Part shown: piece by piece, positions 18,328 to 28,120 of the stretch
How positions within the stretch are numbered: position 1 is the stretch's first letter
How the letters are laid out: each line of letters starts with the position of its first letter
Source of the DNA: Akkermansia muciniphila
Lineage (GTDB): Bacteria > Verrucomicrobiota > Verrucomicrobiia > Limisphaerales > UBA9464
Reading direction: 5' to 3'
Assembly (NCBI GenBank): GCA_945883815.1
Contig: CAMCYJ010000001.1
Location: 23,618-87,617, forward strand
Length of the DNA: 64,000 nt
Position numbers and translations under genes: made by a program
The notes under the pieces: model-generated
Database searches by the model: none
Told to the model about the DNA's origin: nothing
What the model saw: the letters and a program-made list of their open reading frames with translations, nothing else

Positions 18328-19983
18328 TCACAGTCGGTTCAGAGCACTGATCACCGCCTGAATCGAAGCCAATTCGATATTGGTGTTCACGCCCGCTCCC
18401 CAGCGGGTCATGCCTTCAGCGGTGCGAATCTGGATGTAGGCGATGGCGCTGGCGGCCTCCCCCTCGGAGAGCGAGTGCTGCTTGAACTGGGTGACCTCGA
18501 ACCGAGGAACGCCCGCCTCGGCCAAGGCATGGACAAAGGCCGCGATCGGACCGTTGCCACGCCCACGCACCGCGACCTCCTGCCCCCCGCGTTTCATCGA
18601 TGCCCGACATTCAAAGAGACCATCCACGCCATCGGCATGGAAATGGATGAGCGACCAAGGCTCCGTCCGCTGGACGTACTCTTTCCAGAACATGGCCTTC
18701 AGTTCCTCACCGCGGACTTCCCGACCCAACGCATCCACCTGATCGTTGGCGATGGGACCAAACTCCCGCTGCAGGTCCTTGGGCAATTCGATGCCGAACT
18801 CCGTCTCCAGCAAGTAGGCCACGCCCCCTTTGCCCGACTGACTGTTGACCCGGATCACCTCGCGGTACTCGCGACCGATGTCCGCAGGATCCAGGGTGAG
18901 GTAGGGGACATCCCAATGGCTGCGCGAGCCGGTCTCCCATTCGGCCAAGCCTTTCTTGATGGCATCCTGATGGGATCCGCTGAACGCCGTGAAAACCAAT
19001 TCACCCGCGTAAGGCTGCCGCGGCGGCACCGTCAAGCCCGTGCAACGCTCATAGACCTCGCGGATCTTCCCCAGATTGGAGAAGTCGAGATTCGGATGGA
19101 TTCCGAGCATGTAGAAGTTCAGGGCCACTGCGACCACATCGAGATTGCCCGTGCGCTCACCGTTGCCGAAGAGAGTCCCCTCCACGCGGTCGGCACCGGC
19201 CAACAAACCCAACTCCGTTGCTGCCACACCGGTGCAACGGTCGTTGTGGGTGTGCAAGCTGACAATCAGGCTATTCCGATCGCGGATGTTGCGGCACATC
19301 CATTCGATCTGATCAGCGTACACATTCGGAGTCGCCACCTCCACCGTGCAAGGCAGGTTCAAGATCATCTTCCGCTGCGGCGTCGGCTGCCACACGCCCA
19401 TCACCGCCTCGGAAATCTCCAACGCGAAATCGAGTTCGGTGGCGCTGAAACTTTCCGGAGAATACTGCAATCGGACGTCCGTGCCCTCCAGTCGATGCAT
19501 CCGTTCCTGGATCCAACGCGCCCCCTGCACCGCGATGGCTTTGATCTCGTCACGGCTCTTCCCGAACACCACGCGGCGTTGGGCCGGAGACGTGGAGTTG
19601 TAGAGGTGGATGATCACCCGTTTGGCACCCACCAACGATTCGATCGTCCGCTCGATCAAATCTTCACGGGCCTGTACCAGGACCTGAATGGTCACATCTT
19701 CCGGGATGCGATTTTCTTCGATGAGCCGCCGATTGAACGCGAACTCCGTGTTCGACGCCGACGGGAATCCAACCTCGATCTCCTTGAAGCCGCAGTTCAC
19801 CAGCGTCTGGAACAGCTCCAGCTTTTGGGCCACGTTCATGGGCACCGCCAGCGCCTGATTGCCGTCGCGAAGGTCCACACTGCACCAGATGGGAGGCGCG
19901 CTGAGCGTGCGCGCAGGCCATTGACGGTCGCGTAAGTCCACCGCCGGAGCGGGGCGATACTTCGTGGCAGGATTCTTCAACAT
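18328..19983 (-). CDS. leuA: 2-isopropylmalate synthase
   Basis: YRPAPAVDLRDRQWPARTLSAPPIWCSVDLRDGNQAL, CGFKEIEVGFPSAS, VSLHTHNDRCTGVAATELGLLAGADRVEGTLFGNGERTGN. Confidence 0.95.
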   Translation of the reverse strand: MLKNPATKYRPAPAVDLRDRQWPARTLSAPPIWCSVDLRDGNQALAVPMNVAQKLELFQTLVNCGFKEIEVGFPSASNTEFAFNRRLIEENRIPEDVTIQVLVQAREDLIERTIESLVGAKRVIIHLYNSTSPAQRRVVFGKSRDEIKAIAVQGARWIQERMHRLEGTDVRLQYSPESFSATELDFALEISEAVMGVWQPTPQRKMILNLPCTVEVATPNVYADQIEWMCRNIRDRNSLIVSLHTHNDRCTGVAATELGLLAGADRVEGTLFGNGERTGNLDVVAVALNFYMLGIHPNLDFSNLGKIREVYERCTGLTVPPRQPYAGELVFTAFSGSHQDAIKKGLAEWETGSRSHWDVPYLTLDPADIGREYREVIRVNSQSGKGGVAYLLETEFGIELPKDLQREFGPIANDQVDALGREVRGEELKAMFWKEYVQRTEPWSLIHFHADGVDGLFECRASMKRGGQEVAVRGRGNGPIAAFVHALAEAGVPRFEVTQFKQHSLSEGEAASAIAYIQIRTAEGMTRWGAGVNTNIELASIQAVISALNRL

Positions 19984-20096
19984 ATCCGAAACGACCGACA
20001 GCATACGATGCCGGGGCCCCTTGCGGCAGAAAAAAAGGTTCCCGGTGATTCCCGGGCGACGCCGGCTCCAAAAACCAACAACGCGCTCGCCCGAAA

Positions 20097-20765
20097 TCAC
20101 TCCGGACCCCGGATGCGAAAAAAACGCGTCCCGGGATCAGCAGCGACACTCACCCGGGAAGTTCCATCCTGAGGCTGAGCGCCGACCTCTTGGACCAGCT
20201 CGAAGGGCTTCCGAAGATCCTCCGCAGCTTCCAGTTGGTAGCGCTGCCCTGCCAAGGCCATCCATTGAATTTGCACACGCCCTTCCGATTCCAAGGCGGC
20301 TTTCAGCTTCAACGCCGGAGCCTCCGGCAACCGGATGGATACCCCAGAGAACACGGGGCTTTCTCCCGCGGCCATCGGGCCCGCCGTACCAATGAATCCG
20401 GCATCGAACCTACGGGCCTTGGATCTAGCGCCCACCTCCAACCCGACCCCGGCGGCGATGCGCAGGGTCTGCCCATGGCGCAACTCGCCCAGTTGGCTGC
20501 GGGGGATCGAGATCTGGACGGCATCGGCACTGCTCACTCCCGGTGTCACCACGCCGCGAACCGAATCCGGATTCCAGGCACGGATCCGGACATCCGGCAC
20601 AGAACTCAGCGCCGCATCCAAACGGAACACCCCCTGCCCCAGAGCCACCTCCGACCGCAGGCGCCGAAACCGGCGATCTTGCTGCTGGGCCAGCAAAACG
20701 CTTACGACGATTCCCAGCGCAGGGCGAAACCCGTCCGCAACGCTCACGCCTTCGGCGAGACCCAA
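20097..20765 (-). CDS. Hypothetical protein with N-terminal hydrophobic segment and FFR-type C-terminus
   Basis: PALGIVVSVLLAQQQ near the N-terminus; C-terminal YQLEAAEDLRKPFELV...GTRFFRIRGPE. TTG start uncertain. Confidence 0.6.
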   Translation of the reverse strand: MGLAEGVSVADGFRPALGIVVSVLLAQQQDRRFRRLRSEVALGQGVFRLDAALSSVPDVRIRAWNPDSVRGVVTPGVSSADAVQISIPRSQLGELRHGQTLRIAAGVGLEVGARSKARRFDAGFIGTAGPMAAGESPVFSGVSIRLPEAPALKLKAALESEGRVQIQWMALAGQRYQLEAAEDLRKPFELVQEVGAQPQDGTSRVSVAADPGTRFFRIRGPE

Positions 20766-21017
20766 CCCATCGACTCCTTCCGCAGCGGCTCCCCGGCCAG
20801 AACATGCGGCCTGTCTCCCAATCCCGCCAAGGACGCCACCCCTGGCAACCCAAGCACATCGAAGCGCCCGAACGTGCGGCTGGAGCGGCAGAAAAAAATC
20901 CTCAATTCGTGAAAGGTCTCAGCCGATCGCAACGAAAACCCTCATGACACCTGAATCGGGCAAACGGCAAACGCCGCCCCAGCCCTTCAGGAAAAACAAT
21001 CCAAGCCACCTCAAACC

Positions 21018-21902
21018 ATGCACAGCCATCGCCGCCTCCAACGCCACCGCCATTGCCTCTTCGTGATGCTCACCCTCCTCGCCACCACGCTGACCACGTC
21101 GGAGGCGTACGCCGCGAAGAGCTCCTCCAGCAAACCCAAACCCAAACCAGCACCTCAATCGCCAGGGAAAGATTTGAGCCCACTGGAGAAAGTCGAGAAG
21201 ATCGTCAGCATTGGGCAAAATGTCTTCAGTGCCGCCAACGCGGTCTGGGGAACAGAAGATTATGCCTATTACACGGCGTCACTGGAGTTGGTGAACTATC
21301 GAGACGAAACAGTTATCACCAGAAACAAAATCAGAACAAGAATAGTTCGAACTCATTGGTTAAACGTGAAAACCGGAACCGAGCAATATAAAACTGATCG
21401 AACAAACACCTACGACGATGGCCGTGAAGATATGTCTATAACTGACGCCCCATTTCCGCATGGATGGGGCCATATAAATTCAATACAGCTTGATCATTAC
21501 TACGACCCGGGCAAAAATTTCAAAGAAGAGATAACCTATTCAATGCCTGCAACTCAATACAAGATACTACTCCACCTAGAAAATGCTCCTTCGAGCAGGA
21601 TTAACCTCATCGATTCAGCGCGAATCACAGAAACACTGAACTATCAAGAAATTCAACCCAACGAAACATACGATAACTATCGCAAAATTAGTTCCAGCAG
21701 TTTCATTGACAATCGGCCTGTCAAAACGGAGAATTTTGATACTCGAGAAGCTCGCATCACCATGAGTTCTGCCCAACTCATCAGTTATCCCAAAGTCAAC
21801 GCAGTGACCGTTTTTGGGGACCATACGATTCATTTTCTGGCCCCGAGAAAAGCTCACTACATCATCTCTCCCACTCCAGAAGACTCTACCGAGAACCCCT
21901 GA
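21018..21902 (+). CDS. Hypothetical secreted protein (low-GC gene)
   Basis: Signal peptide ending SEAYA; visibly more AT-rich than flanks; no recognisable domain. Confidence 0.65.
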   Translation: MHSHRRLQRHRHCLFVMLTLLATTLTTSEAYAAKSSSSKPKPKPAPQSPGKDLSPLEKVEKIVSIGQNVFSAANAVWGTEDYAYYTASLELVNYRDETVITRNKIRTRIVRTHWLNVKTGTEQYKTDRTNTYDDGREDMSITDAPFPHGWGHINSIQLDHYYDPGKNFKEEITYSMPATQYKILLHLENAPSSRINLIDSARITETLNYQEIQPNETYDNYRKISSSSFIDNRPVKTENFDTREARITMSSAQLISYPKVNAVTVFGDHTIHFLAPRKAHYIISPTPEDSTENP

Positions 21903-21913
21903 ATTTGGCTTTC

Positions 21914-22639
21914 ATGAAACGCTTTTCTACCGTCTTTCTGCTGTTTGCAGGGTTTTTAGCTTTGGTGTTTTGGGTGCTTATCGGATTACCGCAGAAACCA
22001 CAAGATCCCGAAGCAGCCAAAATCTCGCCGCCTGAAACTACCACGCAAACTGCAGAGACCTCCAAGGCACCTCCTCTTTCATTCCGCGATTTAATTCCAA
22101 TACCAAAAGAAGGCGCAAACCGGTCTGGTACTGGAACTCGAAAAGTCCACCAAAGGTTAGTTCCATTCCGCCCCAAATCTGAACTACCCCAAGTTTTGCA
22201 CGGTAACTTGCATGCTCAACAGTTATTAATCGTATTAGAGGAAGCACAAGTCAACCCAGCCATCATTCAATTGGAGTTCAAGAATATTTATAACAACCTG
22301 GGTTCCATCAAAGATCTGCAAGTGCGTATCGCTGAAAACATGGTTGAGCTGCATGGAAGAATCGGCGATATTATGCAAACGAACAGCAAAGACACCGATG
22401 CGATAGATCGTGAATTGAGAGGTTTGGATACTGCTGAGTGGAGTAGCACCGAATCTGATGGCGATCTGATCGAAGAACACCGCCAGGCAATCCTTTCGGC
22501 ACTTGCCGGAACGAAGATTGCCTCTGACCCTGAACTCCAAAAGAAGCTCTTCGACATCAAGGTTCGTTTGGTCCTGTCGCCTGAAGCCAGTGAGTTCATG
22601 AAATCCTACAGTCCGGTCACCACCGCCAAGGCGCCGTGA
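21914..22639 (+). CDS. Hypothetical protein with N-terminal TM/signal anchor (low-GC gene)
   Basis: MKRFSTVFLLFAGFLALVFWVLIGLPQ; close downstream of the preceding gene; no recognisable family. Confidence 0.65.
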   Translation: MKRFSTVFLLFAGFLALVFWVLIGLPQKPQDPEAAKISPPETTTQTAETSKAPPLSFRDLIPIPKEGANRSGTGTRKVHQRLVPFRPKSELPQVLHGNLHAQQLLIVLEEAQVNPAIIQLEFKNIYNNLGSIKDLQVRIAENMVELHGRIGDIMQTNSKDTDAIDRELRGLDTAEWSSTESDGDLIEEHRQAILSALAGTKIASDPELQKKLFDIKVRLVLSPEASEFMKSYSPVTTAKAP

Positions 22640-22679
22640 CGGAGACACCGAATCGTCCCGAAGTGAGTCGGAGGGATGG

Positions 22680-22730
22680 ACTTGCAGGCTTGGGTTAAAA
22701 ACTCCAATTCCGTTACCCGAGCCTGCAAGT
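22680..22730 (+). terminator. Long hairpin (inverted repeat), putative terminator after the low-GC pair
   Basis: ACTTGCAGGCTTGGGTTA ... TTACCCGAGCCTGCAAGT, 18-bp arms with about 2 mismatches; no long T-tract. Confidence 0.6.
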
Positions 22731-22985
22731 TTCGGTCTAGCTAAACCGTCTGTGAGCTGTGGCCAGGAGGCGGAGAGTTCCGGGACCGAGCCGGAAACTC
22801 GAAAAACCACTTTTTTAGCGGCGGATCCCCAACTCCATACCGGAGATCCCCAGTATTGGGAGACCAAAACGAGATATCCTCCAAGCCGCCAAGGAGCGAG
22901 CCATGTTCTCGATCCCCGGCGAGGGTCGGCCTCTACTGTCCATCGACAGGTTGGACGCCGAGAAAGCGCCGGTTTTGCCGTACCT

Positions 22986-23025
22986 TCCAACACTTGATTT
23001 TTACCTCCAACACTCGATTTTTACC
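22986..23025 (+). repeat. Tandem 20-bp direct duplication
   Basis: TCCAACACTTGATTTTTACC followed by TCCAACACTCGATTTTTACC (one mismatch). Confidence 0.8.
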
Positions 23026-23073
23026 CTCCAGAAGTCAGAACGCAGGGTCGGGAGACCTGGCCTCCGGGAGAAG

Positions 23074-24207
23074 CTAGTGGCGCTCGTAGCGGCGCCAGCC
23101 GGGGGTTTCACGGACTTCAACAGGACCGCGGGGCGCGTGCATGAGGAATGCCTCGACGGGATAACGTCGAAGGCGATCGAAACCTGGGTCTGGTCCCAAC
23201 ACGCTCAAGACCTTGGACAGAGCGTCTGTGCTCATTGCCTCCGCGCCAATCAAGGTCACCTGACTGGGATGAGTTAGCGCCCATCCGGTCCGCGGATCCA
23301 ACAGGTGCGAGTAGCGAATCCCGCCCAGTTCCACCCGTTGGAATCGGTCGCCGGAGGTCACCAAGGCTCGATCCTTGAGCCAAACCACTCGACCCGGCGG
23401 CGCATTCGTCACATCCAGTTCTCCGATCTCAACCTTCCAGCCCGACTGTCCCGGCGGCGATCCAGCAGCGAACAGGTCTCCTCCGCCGGACACCAGCGAG
23501 CAGCGGACTCCCCTCGCCTTCAGCACGCGAGTCGCCTCATCCAACGCATATCCTTTGGCAATCCCGCCTAAATCGAGGCGCATCCCCGGCACCACGAGGC
23601 GCGCTGTGCGTCGACCCGTAGCATCGGTGCCCAGCACCACGTGCTGCCACCCCGTGGCTGCTCGCGCCGCGGTCACCTTGGACTCTTCGGGCAACACCCG
23701 CTGACGCCGCGCCCGTTTCCACACGTCCACCAGAGGGCCCACGGTGATGTCAAAAGCCCCGCCGCTCATGCGAGACACCTCCTGCGCCCGCTCTAGAACC
23801 CGGGCCAGATCGGTACTCAAAGGCACCACCGCACCCGTGCCGGAGGTCTTGGACAAGCGGCTCAACTCCGAGTCGGCCTCGTAGTCGCTGAGGATGCGGT
23901 TCAGGTCGGAAATCCGCTGGAAGGCCGCGGCCGCTGCCACATCGCCCGAGGCCTGATCGGCCGCATAGAGCACGACTCGAAAGGGCATCCCCATGTGCGT
24001 CTGGCGGTATTCACAGCGAATCTGCGGGACCGGACGGGTCTGGCAGCCGGTCCCGATGCCCGTGAGCAACAGCGCCAGACATCCGAAGGCGATCACGGTT
24101 GACCAGCTCCATCGAGCCCGCTGCACCCCCCCATGGCTGGACATCGGGATCCACGATGCAACCCTTGGGAATCCTTCGGCTCGTGCCGTCTTCCCGGATG
24201 GGTTCAT
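23074..24207 (-). CDS. apbE: FAD:protein FMN transferase (ApbE)
   Basis: GMPFRVVLYAAD, GGAFDITVGPLVDVWKRARR, RLDLGGIAKGYALDEATRVL, SLVSGGGDLFAAG, HLLDPRTGWAL. Confidence 0.92.
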   Translation of the reverse strand: MNPSGKTARAEGFPRVASWIPMSSHGGVQRARWSWSTVIAFGCLALLLTGIGTGCQTRPVPQIRCEYRQTHMGMPFRVVLYAADQASGDVAAAAAFQRISDLNRILSDYEADSELSRLSKTSGTGAVVPLSTDLARVLERAQEVSRMSGGAFDITVGPLVDVWKRARRQRVLPEESKVTAARAATGWQHVVLGTDATGRRTARLVVPGMRLDLGGIAKGYALDEATRVLKARGVRCSLVSGGGDLFAAGSPPGQSGWKVEIGELDVTNAPPGRVVWLKDRALVTSGDRFQRVELGGIRYSHLLDPRTGWALTHPSQVTLIGAEAMSTDALSKVLSVLGPDPGFDRLRRYPVEAFLMHAPRGPVEVRETPGWRRYERH

Positions 24208-24635
24208 GGACGTCCCTGCTGCACCGCAGTGGTCGGCTCGGATCGGGGCTTCACCTTCTCGGTGTAGGTGATGACTCCAGCACCCAAGACAATGAGGCAG
24301 ACACCCAGCCACCGAAGAGGGCTGACCGTCTCGTGCAGGACAAACCGCGCCGCCAATGTCGTGAGCACAAAACCGAGCGAGGTCAGGGGCCACACAAAGC
24401 TCACGTCACCCTGAGACATCAGGTACAGCAGGCACCCAAAGAACGCCGCCTCGAAACCCACGCCGACCAACAGCGGGATATTGGTGAAACCGGAGCGGAT
24501 GAGTCGCAAAATCTCCGACACACTCACGCGGTCCATCTCACCGATCTCCTTCAAGCCTCGGCTCAAGAACACCACCCCGATGGCCTCCATGCAGAGACCG
24601 GCCAGCAAAACCAAGATCAGGCGACTCATAAACAA
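24204..24635 (-). CDS. DMT/EamA-like small membrane protein
   Basis: Four hydrophobic segments; LMSQGDVSFVWPLTSLGFVLTTLAARFVLHETVSPLRWLGVCLIVLGAGVI; 4-bp overlap with apbE. Confidence 0.8.
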   Translation of the reverse strand: MFMSRLILVLLAGLCMEAIGVVFLSRGLKEIGEMDRVSVSEILRLIRSGFTNIPLLVGVGFEAAFFGCLLYLMSQGDVSFVWPLTSLGFVLTTLAARFVLHETVSPLRWLGVCLIVLGAGVITYTEKVKPRSEPTTAVQQGRP

Positions 24636-25462
24636 TCAGAATAACGGCACAATTGGATCCCCCGCGACTCGATCACCTCGCGCACCCGGGGGCTGAGCAA
24701 CGCCTCCAACTCATGCCGGTGGGCGTCCTCGTCGGCATGACAGTACAACTCCCAGGTCCCAGGCTGAAGCTCCGGCAAGAGCCGCAGCAAATAGTCTTCG
24801 GTCACCCGGCTGTTCTGCAGCAAACCGTAGGTGCAGGCGGCGTGACGCAACCCGTGACGGGCCAACAACGGCTCGCAACGACGCGACAAGGCCCCGAAAA
24901 CCCCAGCATGCGACAGCCGGTACAAGTACTCCCCGGACGCCATGCGCAAGTTCTGGATCAACGGATCCCGAGTCAGGCGAACCGAGCGGATTCCCAGCGC
25001 ATTCGCATGATCCAACAGCACGCGGAACACCCCGGGATGGAGGTGAAAGTTCAGGTGCCCGTTGACGTGATCCAAGGCCAGGCCGGTGGCGCGGAATCGT
25101 TCAAATTGAGCCATAAGTTCCCGGCGCACTTGTTCCTGCAAGCCCGGCACAAAAAAGTAACGCAACCCGGCCACCACCGGTCGATCGGTGAATCGACCCT
25201 GTTCATCCACCAACCCAGGAATCTCCGTCGGGGGCAACACCGACCGTCCACAGACCAGCACCGAATGCAGACCCACGCCGAGTTGGGGATTGGCCCTGGC
25301 AATCCGCACGGCTGCCTCGGCGGCATCGCCAGCCACCATGAGGCTGGCCGAGGCGAGGATTCCTTCCCGATGGGCGCGTTCGATCGCCCGGTTGGCGCTA
25401 TCGGAGATTCCGAAATCGTCGGCATTGACGATGAGCCGGATGGGAGCGTGTCTCGAAATCAT
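24626..25462 (-). CDS. hpnK: ChbG/HpnK family deacetylase (hopanoid-associated HpnK-like)
   Basis: RLIVNADDFGISDSANRAIERAHREGILASASLMV, VGLHSVL, LDHVNGHLNFHLHPGVF, WELYCHADED. Confidence 0.85.
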   Translation of the reverse strand: MISRHAPIRLIVNADDFGISDSANRAIERAHREGILASASLMVAGDAAEAAVRIARANPQLGVGLHSVLVCGRSVLPPTEIPGLVDEQGRFTDRPVVAGLRYFFVPGLQEQVRRELMAQFERFRATGLALDHVNGHLNFHLHPGVFRVLLDHANALGIRSVRLTRDPLIQNLRMASGEYLYRLSHAGVFGALSRRCEPLLARHGLRHAACTYGLLQNSRVTEDYLLRLLPELQPGTWELYCHADEDAHRHELEALLSPRVREVIESRGIQLCRYSDCL

Positions 25463-25491
25463 GAGCGATGCTCCTCGCGGTCCGGCAACCC

Positions 25492-26364
25492 CTAGGCACC
25501 ATAGCCGGTGACCCGAAGCCCCAATCGGGAGCGCAGGACCGCGTTCAGGATGATCCCGATCTTCCGGGCCCGGGTCAGCCGAAGTGGTGTCTCCTCCAAC
25601 ACATGGAAACGGGATTTCTCCAATCGCTCCAAAAGGCGCCAGTAGACATTGCCCATCAACTCCGCAGACACCATCGAAGCGCGCTCTGAAACCGGGAGCA
25701 CGTCGCGGGCTTTCTGGTAATAACGACGGGCTCGCCCATCAATTTCCAAGGCCAACTGATGGAAGCGCTCCGACCATTCGCAGCGCAGAATCTCCTCGGG
25801 ATTCACCCGGAATCGCTGCATATCCGACAGCGGCAGATAAATGCGGCCCCGGGCGGCATCATTGCCCACATCGCGCAGGATGTTGGTCAATTGCAACGCC
25901 TTGCCCAACGCATCGGCATAAGCTCGGCACGCCGGGTCGGTGTAACCGAAGATCTCAATGCTCAACAAACCCACGACGCTCGCGACACGGTAGCAATACA
26001 ACTCCAACTCGGCCGGGTCTTGGTAGCGAGTCTGGACGAGGTCGGTCTCGACCCCGAGGATCAGCTCGTCAAACAAGCGGAAGGGCAACCGGTAGGTTTG
26101 GATGTGAGGGGCCAATTCGCGGTTCACCTCCATCGAGGGTTCGCGCCCCTCACAGGCGGCTGCGATGTCAGCACGCCACGCTTCGAGGGTTTTCCGCCGC
26201 TGATCCACCGGGATGGAATCCTCGTCGGCCGCGTCATCCACCTGACGGCAGAACGCATACAACGCCGACATGGCTGCACGCTTCTCAGGCGTCAATAAAA
26301 TGAAGGCCAGCGCCAGGTTGGAGGCGCTTTTCCGCGTGATCTGCTCCGAGACACCAGAATTCAC
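25492..26364 (-). CDS. hpnD: Squalene/phytoene synthase family protein (presqualene diphosphate synthase HpnD-like)
   Basis: AMSALYAFCRQVDDAADE, LQLTNILRDVGNDAARGRIYLPLSDMQRF, trans-isoprenyl synthase signatures. Confidence 0.85.
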   Translation of the reverse strand: MNSGVSEQITRKSASNLALAFILLTPEKRAAMSALYAFCRQVDDAADEDSIPVDQRRKTLEAWRADIAAACEGREPSMEVNRELAPHIQTYRLPFRLFDELILGVETDLVQTRYQDPAELELYCYRVASVVGLLSIEIFGYTDPACRAYADALGKALQLTNILRDVGNDAARGRIYLPLSDMQRFRVNPEEILRCEWSERFHQLALEIDGRARRYYQKARDVLPVSERASMVSAELMGNVYWRLLERLEKSRFHVLEETPLRLTRARKIGIILNAVLRSRLGLRVTGYGA

Positions 26365-26696
26365 AAATCCGTCGGATTAAGATTCCCAGAACCCTTGGCA
26401 GGGAGCCCACCCGTGTCGGACAAAGTCGGATTGCGTGGGCGATCCTTGCTATGGCGACGACGGCGGCGACGGCCAGAACCCTTGGAATCGTTGATCACCC
26501 CTCGCCCTTTTTGCTTCTCGGACTTCCGAAAAAATACGGCCCAGATCACCCCAATGGCCAGAACCACCAACCCGGCGAAAATGGCAACCGTGGAGCCACT
26601 GAAGGCCTTCTGGGTTTCAGAATTAAAGCCCGACGGCAATTGCGACGCTGTGGAGTCAGCCAGCATTAGCATCGAATGGGTGAACAGTGAACTCAT
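26361..26696 (-). CDS. Small single-TM protein with basic RRRRRRH tail
   Basis: AIFAGLVVLAIGVIWAVFF then GRRRRRRHSKDRPRN; 4-bp overlaps on both sides. Confidence 0.6.
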   Translation of the reverse strand: MSSLFTHSMLMLADSTASQLPSGFNSETQKAFSGSTVAIFAGLVVLAIGVIWAVFFRKSEKQKGRGVINDSKGSGRRRRRRHSKDRPRNPTLSDTGGLPAKGSGNLNPTDL

Positions 26697-28120
26697 CGAA
26701 CAGCAGAGCCTGTTCCGGTGTCCACGTCTTCGTCAACGCCGCCGTCCACACCCAACCCGAGCCGGCCCATGCGATACCGCAATGAATGCCGCGACAAATC
26801 CAACGCCGACGCGGCCTTGGACAAGCTGCCGTCACTGGCCTCCAAGGCATCGAGGATCATTTCCTTTTCGAAGCGCAGAAGTGCCTCCGGCAACGAGCCG
26901 CCCTTGGAAACACCGTTCCTCTCGAGCAGACCATCGCGCAAGCGGGACTCCACTTCGAAGTCCGGGAGACTCGCTGGCTGAATGAGTTCGGAAGGTTCGA
27001 GAATCACGGCCCGTTCAATCACATTGCGCAATTCGCGTACGTTGCCCGGCCAACTGTGGGCCTGCAGTGCAAGCATGGCCAATGGCGAGATATCCTTAAC
27101 GGTGCGGCTCAGCTTGAGGGCAAACACCCGAAGGAAATTCCGGGCCAACAGTGCTATGTCCGCTCCCCGTTCGCGCAGCGGGGGAGGCCGAAACTGCATG
27201 ACATTGAGACGATGGAAGAGGTCTTCGCGGAACTCCCCCTTTTTGATGGCCTCGACGATGTTGCGATTGGTCGCGGCGATGAGACGCACCTGGACTCTCA
27301 GCTCCTGAGTGCCGCCCACGCGAGTGAAGGAACCATCCTCGAGGAAACGCAACAGCTTGGCCTGAAGCGGACGACTCATGTCGCCGATCTCGTCCAGGAA
27401 GATCGTGCCGCCGTCGGCCTCCTCCACATACCCCCGCTTGGTCCGATGGGCACCGGTGAAGGCTCCGCGTTCGTAGCCGAAGAGCTCCGACTCGAGGAGG
27501 GTCTCCGGAATGGCTGCGCAATTGAGCCTTATGTAATTGGCCGTGGCCCGACGGCTGTGGAAGTGGATGGCCCCGGCGATGAGCTCCTTGCCCGTCCCAC
27601 TTTCGCCCAAGATCAACACGGTGGCATCCGTCGGCGCCACTGTCTGGATCAGTTGCCGCAATTCCTGCATCTTCGGCGATTCACCAACAATGTTCTCAAT
27701 TCGGATGCCACTGCCGGCGCGGGCCTTGAGGGCCGCATTCTCGGTCAACAACCGATGCCGCTCCGCGCAACGGCCAACCGCGTGCAAAAGTTCATCCGGC
27801 TCGAAGGGCTTGGCCAGATAGTCGGTCGCTCCCGATTTGATGGCCTCGACGGCCAGCTTGGGCGTGGCGTAGGCCGTGATCATGATCACCGGCAGATCGG
27901 GGCGCTTTTCGGCCACCATCTTGAGAAACTCATAGCCACTCATGCCGCCCAATCGGGCGTCGGTGATGACCATGAAAAAGTTCTCCTGCTGAATGAGCTT
28001 CAGCCCCGCTTCGGCAGAATCGGCCAGGCGAACCTCGTACGACTCCCCTTCGAGCACCGTCTGGAGCGACAGGCGCATGTTCTTCTCATCATCGACAACC
28101 AACAAAGGCGGCAATTTCAT
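26693..28120 (-). CDS. Sigma-54-dependent NtrC-family response regulator
   Basis: Receiver domain LLVVDDEKNMRLSLQTVLEG, VMITAYATPKLAVEAIKSGATDYLAKP; AAA+ ILGESGTGKELIAGAIH, GAFTGAH, C-terminal HTH LSKAASALDLSRHSLRYRMGRLGL. Confidence 0.95.
   Translation of the reverse strand: MKLPPLLVVDDEKNMRLSLQTVLEGESYEVRLADSAEAGLKLIQQENFFMVITDARLGGMSGYEFLKMVAEKRPDLPVIMITAYATPKLAVEAIKSGATDYLAKPFEPDELLHAVGRCAERHRLLTENAALKARAGSGIRIENIVGESPKMQELRQLIQTVAPTDATVLILGESGTGKELIAGAIHFHSRRATANYIRLNCAAIPETLLESELFGYERGAFTGAHRTKRGYVEEADGGTIFLDEIGDMSRPLQAKLLRFLEDGSFTRVGGTQELRVQVRLIAATNRNIVEAIKKGEFREDLFHRLNVMQFRPPPLRERGADIALLARNFLRVFALKLSRTVKDISPLAMLALQAHSWPGNVRELRNVIERAVILEPSELIQPASLPDFEVESRLRDGLLERNGVSKGGSLPEALLRFEKEMILDALEASDGSLSKAASALDLSRHSLRYRMGRLGLGVDGGVDEDVDTGTGSAVR

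Noticed and set aside
17782-19935. 717-aa plus-strand ORF
   Set aside because: Overlaps lgt and is antisense to leuA, both with clear family motifs; low-complexity R/H/P-rich translation.
20660-20850. Fourth copy of the CGATCCAATTGAATCG repeat near 20770
   Set aside because: Only about 17 of 24 matching positions and it overlaps the likely 5' end of the 20097-20765 gene; too weak to list as a feature.
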